From Peromyscus leucopus (lineage: Eukaryota > Chordata > Mammalia > Rodentia > Cricetidae): a stretch of 64,000 bases of DNA. The translations under genes were made by a program, and so were the position numbers. The stretch covers positions 33,562,504-33,626,503 of the forward strand of contig NC_051075.1 of the NCBI RefSeq assembly GCF_004664715.2, written 5' to 3'. This document shows, in pieces, positions 15,365 through 27,580 of the stretch. The first letter of the stretch is position 1, and the number at the start of each line of letters is the position of its first letter. Under the pieces are notes generated by a model that worked only from the letters and a program-made list of their open reading frames with translations, was not told the DNA's origin and did not search any database.

Positions 15365-16080
15365 TAATATTTCTTTCCCCTTTTATTGAAAATGGTTTCT
15401 TTTCTCATACAGTATATCCTGATTGCAATTTTTCCATCTACTCCTTCTAGTCATTCCTCCCCTCTCCTCCCATCAGGATCCACTCTCTGTCTCTCATTAG
15501 AAAAGAAGAGGCATCTAAAAACTAATAACAAATCATAACAAAATAAAATATAAGATAAAACAAAAACCATCATATCGAAGTTGGATAAAGCAAACCTACA
15601 GACAGATAAGAGCCCAAGAGAAGAATCAGAGACCCACTTCTCCACACACTTAGGATTCCCATAAAAATACTAAACTGAATCCATTATATGTATGCAGAAG
15701 ACCTAGTGTAGACCTGTGCAGGGCCTGCACTTGATGCTTCAGTCTCTGTGAATTCATAGGTGCTTTGCTCAGTTTATTTAGAGGGCCTTGCTCTCCTGGT
15801 GTCCTCCATCCTCTGGCTCTTACATTCTCTCTGCCTCCTCTTCCACAGAGTTCTCTGAACACTGGGATGAGGGATTTGATGGAGACATCCCATTTAGAGC
15901 TGAGTGTTTCAAGGTTTCTCACTATCTGTGTAATGTCTGATTGTGGATCTCTGTGTTTGTTCCCATCTGCTGCAGGAGGAAGCTTCTCTGATGATGGCTG
16001 AATAAGGCACTGATCTATAAATATACCAGGATGTCACTAAGGATTATTTTATCACTACTTGGTTTTATAAAGGCCTGTAG
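15365..16080 (-). mobile_element. LINE-1 3' UTR, antisense (rodent Lx-like)
   Basis: The sequence is the reverse complement of the L1 3' UTR also present in sense at about 49.97-50.6 kb. Shared blocks include the tract around CCCATCTGCTGCAGGAGGAA, TCTCTGATGATGGCTGAATA, and the CAGTCTCTGTGAATTCATAG region. Only the 3' UTR is present, so the copy is severely 5' truncated. Frames that appear open across it are non-coding. Confidence 0.75.
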
Positions 16081-16499
16081 TATTAGATTTTACCTTACCC
16101 TGCCTCCAACCTTCAGTCTTCCATTTGCATCTGACCTCCATGAAATCTGCCTCTTTCTTCCTGCTCTTGTAGGAGCACACAGTTATGGCTTGTAGTTTGC
16201 ATTCCTTAGCCTCATCATAAATATCAGGTTGATGGTGTTTCCTTATGCCTTAATTTTGGACAGTCCCAGTGTCCCTAAATTTTCGCATCATGAACTTCGC
16301 ACTGCTGCTGCCTACTTCAGCTGTGGTTTTAGGCTCAGGGCGTTGTCCTGCATCTCATTACATTTCATTCATTCTCTTTTATTTTTGAGGACGTGTTTTC
16401 TTAGAATGCTAAAGTTAACAAGTTTTATTCCACTTTCTCTTGTGAATTAAAGATTTTGTTTCATAAGAGAATCAAATCTGTTTGTTTGTTTCTCATTCT
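16081..16499. other. Unassigned sequence next to the L1 3' UTR
   Basis: No family is recognised. It could be the 3' untranslated part of the possible minus-strand retrocopy at 16500-16800, but no poly(A) remnant is visible. Confidence 0.3.
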
Positions 16500-16800
16500 C
16501 TGGCTAATTATGTCCTGTGACGCCCCCCAGATTCCAGTGAGGAAAAGCAGAAAGCTGTCTTGCTCTTCTGCATCTGAGATTCACAGCCCAGCAATGCCTG
16601 CTGCTTCTGTGTGTCCTCCAGGTACTGAGCAGCTGCTGTTTGCATTCTGTCCGGGAGAACCATCACACAGCCTTCCTGTTGTACCTCTCTCGTTTCCACT
16701 CCTCCCTGTGCAGGTTCTTCTCTTGTCAATCTGATCACTTGCGGCAAGTCAGGAATTCTTACAGTTTCCAGATCCACAGTTTTACCTCGCCTGCATTCCT
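16500..16800 (-). pseudogene. Possible retrocopy fragment, protein not identified
   Basis: On the minus strand 16508-16777 reads as an 89-residue open frame of balanced, hydrophilic composition, rich in Q, E and T, without low complexity. The frame remains open upstream of its first Met to about 16800. The DNA is clearly richer in GC and CpG than its flanks, as expected of a copied exon. I do not recognise the protein. There is no intron signal, poly(A) tail or target-site duplication that I can point to. An unknown LTR-internal sequence is the main alternative. Confidence 0.25.
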
Positions 16801-16824
16801 CTGAATGGAAAACTGTTTCACCCT

Positions 16825-16962
16825 AAAATACTGAATACAGACATAAATATAGACACAAGTACAAACATAATATGTATAATATACATTGTATGCAAAATAC
16901 TGAATATAGGCATAAATATAGACACAAGTGCAAGCATAATATAGATAATATACATTATATAC
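16825..16962. repeat. 69-bp tandem duplication
   Basis: Copy one is 16825-16893 and copy two is 16894-16962. Both start AAAATACTGAATA and end in an ATACATT-rich block, with a handful of differences. The period is exactly 69 bp and there are only two copies. Confidence 0.9.
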
Positions 16963-18169
16963 AATTATTAAACTGTTTAAAATACAGTATTAATTTCAGG
17001 ATAAGTGCCTGTTTCCTGTAAGAGCTGAGGTACAGCCTGTTCAGCACATGCTGATCCATTCTGACTCCTTCCCAAAATAGCATCTTCATTTAAAATGGAG
17101 AATTATCATACACTCTGCTCCATAATCTAAAAACATTTAAAATACTGTGCCCATTTCCCCAGAGCCTTTTAATTTCTCCAAATAGCTTCTAATTTCTAGG
17201 AAAGATTCCTAGATGTGAAATGCCACTTTGTGAATAATTTCTGAATTCCCCTTTTGGGCAAGCTGAGGCTTATCTGGCAAGCTTTAAAAGCTGTTTTCAA
17301 AAGACTTCAAAGGGACAAGTAATTAGCTCCTTTTAACTTTCGAAAACATTCTATTTAGATTTTTTCCACGTCAAGAATATTTTATAAGATATTTCAGAGG
17401 AACCCCATAACTGCTTAAGAAATAAACCCAAGGCAGTAAAATACAATATCCAAAAATGACAGTAATTAAATCCTTGCATTCAGAAATTACAGATTAAAAA
17501 AAGAGGAAGCTATAAAATGACATGAATTTAACAATTATATTATTAATTACTATCATTTATCAGGGTATTAAAAACAAGAGTACAATATTAGATGTTTCTA
17601 AACATCTTGATACTTTTTTAAAAAGAGAATTTGTTCATATTCCATCTTTTTTACTAAAAAGATCTTAATTTATATGTCTTAAATATCTTGATAATTCACT
17701 TTGTTAGTCCTGTCAAAATTAGAGACATTAATCTTCAGGGACCATTTAAAGTTACATCACACTGGTGTGTCATTCATAAGATCATGTTCCATGACACTGC
17801 CCTCCCTATATCTTAAGTTGTGAGTGATTAGTGATTAGTCACTGGTAGGGCACAGTAGACTGCCATGATATTGTATTAGAAGAAGATTAAGAAAATCAGA
17901 GAAAAAAATTCAGATTCATAACAGGACAACAACTAGTATGTGTCTCTTCAAACAAAAACATACTGCTCTGACAAATGGGTTATGGCTAATCAATTCTCAT
18001 GACTCACTTAAAATATCTCTCTGAGCTGTGATTGTGAAATATTATAGATGAAAGAGTATAGTAACATTTTAAACATAAATTAACATTTAAGAGAAAGCAA
18101 TGATATTTTCTGTTCTGTTCAATAAATGCAGAGTGAAAAAATAAATGAACCGCTAGGCAGCCTTAGAAT

Positions 18170-18174
<5 letters not shown>
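16963..18174. other. Unrecognised AT-rich sequence
   Basis: No repeat family or gene was recognised in this stretch upstream of the GA tract. Confidence 0.4.

Positions 18175-18217
<43 letters not shown>
18175..18217. repeat. (GA)n microsatellite
   Basis: Pure AG dinucleotide run of about 43 bp. It lies at the 5' edge of the L1 that follows. Confidence 0.95.
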
Positions 18218-18221
<4 letters not shown>

Positions 18222-18301
18222 AATTTCAATACTCCACTTTCTCCAATAGACAGATCATCTGGACAAAAAATAAACAGAAAATCATAAGAATTAAATGACA
18301 T

Positions 18302-18806
18302 TATTGATGTATCCAACCGTCTTATTAAATAAGAAACACAGAAACAATGTAAAAGAGAAAGCCGAGAGGTCAGAGCTCAGAGCTAAAATCTCACCCTTCC
18401 TCCTGCTGTCCCAGCTTCGCGAAAAAGAGACCTACTTCCTGTCGGTTCGTTTTTTTTATAGTATGTTGTTCTGCCTTCTCATTGGTTGTAAACCCAAACA
18501 CATGACTGCCTCGTCACTGTCTGAATGTACAGCCCCCTAGGTCTTAAAGGCATATGTCTCCAATGCTGACTATATCCCTGAACACACAGAGATCTTATGG
18601 GATTAAAGGCGTGTGCCACCACCGGCCACACTCTTGCTATGGCTCTAATAGCTCTGACCCTGAACACACAGATATCTATGGGATTAAAGGCGTGTGCCAC
18701 CACCGCCACACTCTTGCTATGGCTCTAATAGCTCTGACCCCCGGACAACTTTATTTATTAACATACAATCAAAATAATAATTCAGTACAATTAGATTACC
18801 ACCACA
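18302..18806 (-). mobile_element. Solo ERV LTR, antisense, inserted in L1
   Basis: This has the same LTR family as 51102-51565, read in reverse. The 6-bp TGACAT at 18296-18301 and 18807-18812 flanks it, and removing the LTR plus one TGACAT restores continuous L1 ORF2 text. Read on the minus strand it holds AATAAATAAAG near its 5' end, a CCAAT box (ATTGG at 18481-18485 on the plus strand), and a TATA-like box (18455-18462) about 25 bp away. Two B1-like modules (GCCTTTAATCCCA in LTR sense) lie in between. The length is about 505 bp. No retroviral genes accompany it. Confidence 0.85.
18576..18737. repeat. 82-bp tandem duplication inside the LTR
   Basis: Copy one (18576-18657) and copy two (18658-18737) are nearly identical. 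Each carries CCCTGAACACACAGA, GGGATTAAAGGCGTGTGCCA and CTCTTGCTATGGCTCTAATA. The duplicated unit includes the B1-like module, so this LTR copy has two of them in tandem. Confidence 0.9.
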
Positions 18807-19072
18807 TGACATCATAAATCAAATGAGACTGACAGATATCTACAGACTGTCCTACTTCAACACCAAATAATACACATTTTACTACGCCATACATAGAAGC
18901 TTTTCTGAACACAAAACACTTTTCAAATTCAAAATAATTGAAAAACTTCTTGCATCCTATTTGACCACAATGCAATAAAACTTAAAATTGAAGCAAACAA
19001 ATCTCTGGTGAATACATTAATTCATTAAACAACTTATTACTGAATGATGGATAGTTTAAAGAAGAAAGCAAG

Positions 19073-19075
19073 AAA

Positions 19076-19114
<39 letters not shown>

Positions 19115-19115
19115 A
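19073..19115. repeat. (AAAT)n microsatellite within L1 ORF2
   Basis: About ten AAAT units lie inside the L1 text, apparently an expansion of an A-rich ORF2 segment. Confidence 0.93.
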
Positions 19116-19146
19116 GTGTTCAAACTAATGAAAATGAAACACAACA

Positions 19147-19818
19147 ATGGGGAGGGATGGGATTCTGGAAAGGTCCCAGGACTCCACCATAGATGGCATA
19201 GTCAAAAGGGTGCCTGAGCCTGAGCTGGCATACTCTGGTGACTAGATGGCTGAATACCCTGTCATCTTAGAACCCTCATCCAGTGACTGATGGAGGTGGA
19301 TGCAGAGATCCATGGCCGGGTCCCAGGCGGAGCTCAGGGATCCAGTCGATGGGAGAGAGGAGGGATTCTATGAGCAAGGGATATCGAGACCATGATTGGA
19401 AAAAGTACAGAGACAACTAGTTGAGGTGCATGAAGTGTGGACCAGTAGCTGAGGAGCCCTCATGGTGCTGGACTGAGCCCTCTGGATAGGTGAGACAGTT
19501 ATTTGGCTTGAACTGTGTGTGGGGGCCCCAGGCAGTGGGATCAGGACCTGTCCCTAATGCTTGAATCAGCTTTTTGGAGCCTGGTGTCTATGGTGAGACA
19601 CTTTGCGCAGCCTTGGGGCCTTGGACCTCCCTCAGCTAAGTGTACCAGGCTCTGCTGACTCCCCATGGGAGACGTTGCTTTGGGGGAGGTGGGTGTTGGG
19701 GAGTGGGTTGCTGGGCTGAGGGGTGGGAAGAGGGAGAACGGGGAAATCTGTGGTTGGTGTAGAATGAGTAGAAAAATCCCTTAATAAAAAAACTTATTAA
19801 AAAAAAAAAGGAAAGAAA
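19147..19818 (+). mobile_element. Younger 5'-truncated LINE-1 3' end nested in L1
   Basis: About 670 bp of rodent L1 3' UTR in sense, GC-rich, with GGGATATCGAGACCATGATT near 19378 and GCTGACTCCCCATGGGAGA near 19654. It ends in AATAAAAAAAC and a poly(A) at 19801-19809. GAAACACAA occurs at 19136-19144 and 19819-19827, a likely target-site duplication. The host L1 ORF2 text continues across the insertion. The low divergence and intact tail indicate it is younger than its host. Confidence 0.8.
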
Positions 19819-21861
19819 GAAACACAAAAAAACCTTCAAGAAACATTGAAAGCAGCCCTACACAGGAAATTTCTAACTCTATTTGCTTGCATTAAAAAAA
19901 TAATAGAATACAAATAAATGACAAAATTCAAAACATTGGAAAACAAGAACAAATCAAATCCAAACCCTATGGAAAGCAAAAAATAACAAAACTCAGAGCA
20001 GAAATCAATGAAATAGCAACAAAGAAAACAATACAAAAATAGACAAAGATAAGATCTAGTTCTTTGAGAAGATAAATAAGACTGACAGACCCTTGACCCA
20101 CCTAAGCAAAAGAAAGAAATGGAGGACCCCAATTAACAGAATCAGAAATGAACAGAGAAACATTACAAGAGACACCAAAAGAAATTCCAATTATTATAAA
20201 AACTATTTTTAAAAAAAACCTCTACTCAATTAATCTGTAAAAACAAAAAGAGATAGATGAGTTTCTAGATTAATAAAAAGTGCCATGCTAAATCAAGAAG
20301 TCAGTCTAAACAAACCTATAACAAATGAGGAGATAGAAATAATAATAAAAAGCCTTCTAGCTAGTAATAGTCTATAGCCAGAGGTATTTACAACTGATAG
20401 ATTCTACCAGGCAGTCAAAGAAGATCTATAGCCAATCCCTCTTTAATTAAAAAAAAAAAGCAGGAAACAGGAGAACATCCAAACTCCTTCTACAAAGACA
20501 TTATCACTTTAATATCAAAGCAAGTAAAGACACAAATACACACACAAAAATAAAACTGTAGCCCAATGTCACTGGAAAACATAGAAATGAAAACACTCAG
20601 TGAAATACTTGCAAACACAATACAAACATACATTAAAAATGTACACCATGACCACATTGAAGTTAGGAACAGGACAGGAATGGAAATGATCTCTGCTCCT
20701 TTTAAATATTCACTGAAATTACTTATTGAAGTAATAAAGCAAGCAAAGGTAATTAAAGGAATATAAATAGGGAAAGAAATAAAACAATCTCTGTTTGAAG
20801 ATAACGTGACCCTATACACTAAAAATTGTAAAAATTCTACCAAAAAACTTCTAGAAATTATAAACAAATTCAACAATGTGACAATATACAGAACTAACTT
20901 GCACAAATCAATGGGTTTTGCACATACCACCAACAAACATACAGAGAGGAAAACTATGGACACACTCTCATTAAAAATAGCCTCAAATAAATAAAATATT
21001 TAGAAGTAAGTCAAACCCTGGAAGTGAAAGACCTCTATAGTAAAAACTTTAATAAACTTTTGAAGAAAGACACTAGAAAATGGAACGACAGTTTATGCTC
21101 ATAGATTTGCAGAATTAACATCATGAAAATATCAATTTTTCCAAAAGTGACTTACAGATATTCAGTGTAATCTAAATAAAAATAATTGCCATTCACTTCT
21201 TCACAGAAATAGAAAAATATTATCCTAAAACTCAAATGAAACTGCCAAAGACCATGGATAGGAAAATCAATCCTGGGAAAAAGAAAAATGCTGTAGGAAT
21301 TACCATGGTTAATCTGAAGAAACATTATACAACCTGAGTACTAAAATCAATATAGTCCTGGCACAAAAGCAAGCACATAGACCAAGGGTACAAAACCAAA
21401 GACCCAAACATGGGTACACACAACTTCAATCATAAAATATTTGACAAAGATGCCAAATATATAAGCTGGAGAAATGGAAGCATCTTCAACAAATGGTCCT
21501 CAGAAAACTGGATACCCATATGCACAAGAATGAAGTTAAACCTGTATCTATCACCTTGCACAAAAACTAACTCTAAATGAATCAAAGACCTTGTAGTGAA
21601 ACCTAAAACCCTGAAACTTTTAGAAGAAAACATAGGCAGTATACTGCATGATACAGGCGTAGGACTGAGTTTCATGAATAGGAGTCCATTTGTCTAAGAC
21701 TTAGGGTCAATAATTGACAAGTGGGACTTCAAAAACTAAAAAGCTTCTGTACAGCTAAAAAAAAAAAAAAACCGATGAAAAGAATATCTACAAAATGGGA
21801 GAAAATCTTTGCTAGCTACATATCTGACAGAGGATTAACATCCAGAATAAAGTAAAAACTA

Positions 21862-21872
21862 AGAGAGACAGA

Positions 21873-21920
<48 letters not shown>

Positions 21921-21927
21921 GAGAGAA
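21862..21927. repeat. (GA)n microsatellite with CAGA interruptions
   Basis: A purine-rich GA tract with three GACAGA interruptions. It lies exactly where the L1 text is broken by ERV sequence. Confidence 0.93.
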
Positions 21928-23172
21928 TAAAAAATACCTATAGGCTGAAGATGGATTGCAGAGGAACCTTGGGTGACTGTCAAGGCAGCCAGTTGTTTCT
22001 GTCATTTCTATAGTTTTAGAAGTTCCTTGCTCTGCACTTCTTGTTTACTCAAGTAATACTGTATTCTTCTCTGGTCTCTGGGATTGAAGAGTAGATAGTT
22101 ATAGTTTTACAGTTTTCTTTGTTACCAAATTCAGAAAAGAAACTTATATGAGAGACATCAAGTTTATAAAGGTTGAGAGACGTATAAGCTTAAGTTGTTT
22201 ATCTAAGAAAGTTTTGAGTTCTAAAAAATATTTTTAGGATGATAATACAAATTATGATAGCAAATGGTTTATGAATAAAACTTTAGATATATCAAGATAT
22301 GCTGTGGGATGGTCTGTATGTCAAATGCTCTGATTGGTCAATAAATAAAACACTGATTGGCCAGTGGCCAGGCAGGACATATAGGCAGGACTAACATAGA
22401 GGAGAATTGAGAGAACAGGAAGGTGGGAAGAGTCACTGCCAGCCACGGCCATGACAAGCAGCATGTGAAGATGCTGGTAAACCATGAGCCACATGGCAAG
22501 GTATAGAAATGGATTAATTTAAGCTATAAGAACAGTAAGCAAGAAGCCTGCCACAGCCATACAGTTTGCAAGCAATATAAGTCTCTGTGTTTACTTAGTT
22601 GGGTCTGAGTGGCTGTGGGACTGGCAGGTAACAAAGATTTGTCCTGACTGTGGGCAAGGCAGGAAAACTCTAGCTACAAAGATATGATAAATAATAGAGT
22701 ATTTTCTCCAAATACATCAAATACAAATGAATTGAACATTTTGAATGTAATTCTTGCCTTATAACTACTCTTATTCTGTATAGTTTAAATCTGTTAAAGT
22801 TAAAAATCTTTCCTTTTTATCTAGACAAAAAGAGGGAAATGTAGTGGGATATTTGTACACTATGTGAAAATGTATTGCTGTGACTGGTGTAATAAAAGCT
22901 AAACAGCCTATAGCTAGGCAGAAGAGTATAGGTGGGACTTCTGGTCAGAGAGAGAACTCTAAGAAAAAAGGGGGAGTCACCAGCTAGATGCAGATTAAGC
23001 AGAATGGACAGTATGGAGATGAGGTAATGAGCCTCATAGAAGAACATAGATTAAAAATATGAGTTAATTTAAGTTATAAGAACCAGTTAGGACCAAGTCT
23101 AATCTAAGTCCAAGCTTTCATGATTAATAATAAGTCTCTGTGTCATTATTTGTGAGCTGGCATCCCAAAGAA
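21928..23172 (+). mobile_element. 3' end of an ERV: internal tail plus 3' LTR
   Basis: A purine-rich polypurine tract (AAAAAGAGGGAAA, 22827-22839) directly precedes an LTR start (TGTAGTGGGATATTTG, 22840). That is the arrangement at the junction of internal sequence and a 3' LTR. The LTR runs to about 23172 and contains TAATAAAAGC and TAATAAGTCTCTGTG blocks. The internal part (about 21928-22839) has no open gag, pol or env that I recognise. It is interrupted by the solo LTR at 22300-22678. The old L1 resumes after 23172. Confidence 0.65.
22300..22678 (+). mobile_element. Solo ERV LTR with 6-bp duplication
   Basis: The 379-bp LTR begins TGCTGTGGGATGG and ends CTAGCTACA. AAGATA flanks it on both sides (22294-22299 and 22679-22684), so it is a complete solo LTR. 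The 5' part has two ATTGG (inverted CCAAT) boxes bracketing AATAAATAAAA. The same family appears at 32338-32734 (minus) and 35074-35417 (plus). Confidence 0.9.
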
Positions 23173-23457
23173 AAGAAGGAATACAAATACCCACTCAACA
23201 GAGGACCTGGGACCCAAATAGAATTCTCAAAAGAAGAAAAAAAAACATGACTAAGAGATATCTTTGAAAAGTCCATTATCCCTACTAGGTAGGGTAATTC
23301 AAATCAAAACAACTTAGAGATTTTTTTTCTCACCTCAGTCAGAATGACAAACATCAACAAAACAGCTGATGGTAAATGTTGGAGGAGGTGTAGGGGAAGG
23401 GGGCCCTTCAGTAACTGTTGGTGAGGTTACAGACTGGTGCAGCCACTATGAAAATCA

Positions 23458-23802
23458 GTGTGGAGAATTCTCAAAAAGCTGAAGATAAATCTATTATATG
23501 ACCTAGTTATACCATTCCTTGGCATATGCCCACAGGACTTGACATCCTACTCCACAGATCCTAGCTCAGCTGTGTTCATTGCTGCCCTATTCACAATAGC
23601 CAGGAAGTGGAAACAACCTCAATGCCCTTCAACCAATGAACAGATAATGCAAATGTGGTACATACCTGACATGAAATATTATTCAGCTGTAAAGAAAAAT
23701 GAAATAATAAACTTTGCAGGTAAAGGAATGGAACTAGAAAAGGTCATGTTCAATGAGATAATCCTAACCTCCAAACAGACATCACATGTTCTCTCTTATT
23801 AG
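23458..23802 (+). pseudogene. LINE-1 ORF2 C-terminal remnant, open 114 codons
   Basis: This is the C-terminal part of L1 ORF2p. Residues reading FIAALFTIARKWKQPQCP and MKYYSAVKKNEIINFAGK are typical of this region, downstream of the RT domain. It belongs to the old L1 copy 18218-24150. The frame is open by chance survival, with no start context or upstream domains in frame. Confidence 0.8.
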
Positions 23803-24150
23803 GAGGCTCCTAGTTTCAAATCTTCCAATATAGTAGAGATCCAGTGTACCACAGAAACTAGGAAAGTAAAAAGGGACCATTGAGAGATTAGGGGGTAAGG
23901 TAGCAATAGAGAAGGTAATAGCCGGGTACAGATGACCTGATGAAGGATGTGGGGAAGGGGATGGCTCTTTAGGGCAGGGAATGGCAGTAAATACTGAACA
24001 CGGAAGGAGAAGGACATAGGAGAACAGCAGGGTACACATGATCTGGTAGGGAAATGTAGAGGAGGGGCGGGTTCTAGTTAGGGGGATACATGCAGAAGGA
24101 GGGAGGTAGGAAGAAAACAGCAAAAATGTCTGAAAAATTAAAAGAAATCA

Positions 24151-26699
<2,549 letters not shown>

Positions 26700-26990
26700 T
26701 TCCACTGCTGTGATGAGACACATGGTCAAGGACATGTAAAGAAGCAAATTTATTGGGGCTTAGTGTTTCAGAGGGTGAGTCCATGACCGTTACGACAAGG
26801 AACATAGCAACAAATGGGTACACATAGGGACTGGGGATGGTTTGGGCTTTGGAATCTCAAAGCTTACCCCTAGTGACACACTTCCTCCAACAAGGCCACC
26901 CTTCCCAAACTAGTTCCACCTACCGCCCCCTAGGGGCCAAGTGTTTATACACCTGGGCCTCTGCGGACCATTTTCATTCAAGCCACCGCA
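26700..26990 (-). mobile_element. MaLR LTR (ORR1/MT-like), antisense
   Basis: The antisense LTR text runs from CTGCTGTGATGAGACAC, through GTGACACACTTCCTCCAACA and AGGCCACCC, to CATTTTCATTCAAGCCACC at the end. This is the reverse of the rodent ORR1/MT-type LTR 5' region and U3. Parts of the middle are lost. Confidence 0.75.
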
Positions 26991-27542
26991 CCCTGTGGAA
27001 ACAGTTTGTTAGAAGGGTTAGAATGTGTGCACAGTTTCCTTTACCTCCATGCCACTTTGTTGTATCTCGGTACAGCCAATAGATTCTCTACTTCTGCCCT
27101 TTGACCTCTTGGTGAGTTCTTTCACTGCTCAGGTGTCACTGGCTTGTCACCACTTTTCCAGCAGAACAATGGATGTATTGGCTTCTGAGCCAATGAATGT
27201 ATCAATCCTATTATAACTAAGCTCTTTAAGTATGTATTTAGTGTATCATATTTACCTACCACTTTATAAAAATAATAAATGCAAATGTATTTTAGTTCAT
27301 TACTATAATGTGAATCGTAATTCATTTTAAGAAATAAATATTGGAAATCAGGCAGGAGACCTTGAAATTGTTGGAATAGCTGCATTTCTAGTAGATGTAA
27401 ATATTTTATGTAATTGTTTTGTTATGACTATGCATGTAAAATCCTAGCTCAGAATTTCATATTGAAATGTCCACTTGGAAAGCTCTGAATAATGTTGGGC
27501 AAACTATTCATGGACTATTGCAATATTCTTCTGTTTGTGCGT
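26991..27542. other. Unrecognised sequence
   Basis: Nothing assignable. Short open frames here are not supported by any feature. Confidence 0.4.

Positions 27543-27580
<38 letters not shown>
27543..27580. repeat. (AC)n microsatellite
   Basis: Pure CA dinucleotide run of about 37 bp. Confidence 0.96.

Larger units (their letters stand above)
18218..24150 (+). mobile_element. Old LINE-1 broken by later insertions
   Basis: One L1 copy can be followed in sense through 18218-18301, 18807-19146, 19819-21861 and 23173-24150. It spans the ORF2 endonuclease/RT region, the RT and C-terminal region, and a 3' UTR that ends near 24150. The ORF2 text resumes in register after each insertion. The RT region has also lost a few hundred bases near 20650-20690. 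The catalytic FADD-like motif reads as F-E-D-N at about 20796-20807, so it is dead. Upstream ORF1 and the 5' UTR are missing. Confidence 0.8.

Noticed and set aside
18479..18709. Minus-strand frame with an internally repeated peptide
   Set aside because: The repetition comes from the 82-bp tandem duplication with B1-like modules in a non-coding LTR.
20490..20963. 157-codon minus-strand frame, the longest but one in the window
   Set aside because: It lies antisense to L1 ORF2 text, where the A-rich sense strand gives few stops on the other strand. It is hydrophobic with no family features.
20566..20994. Pair of plus-strand frames resembling a small gene
   Set aside because: These are pieces of L1 ORF2 with a mutated catalytic motif and a deleted part of the RT domain.
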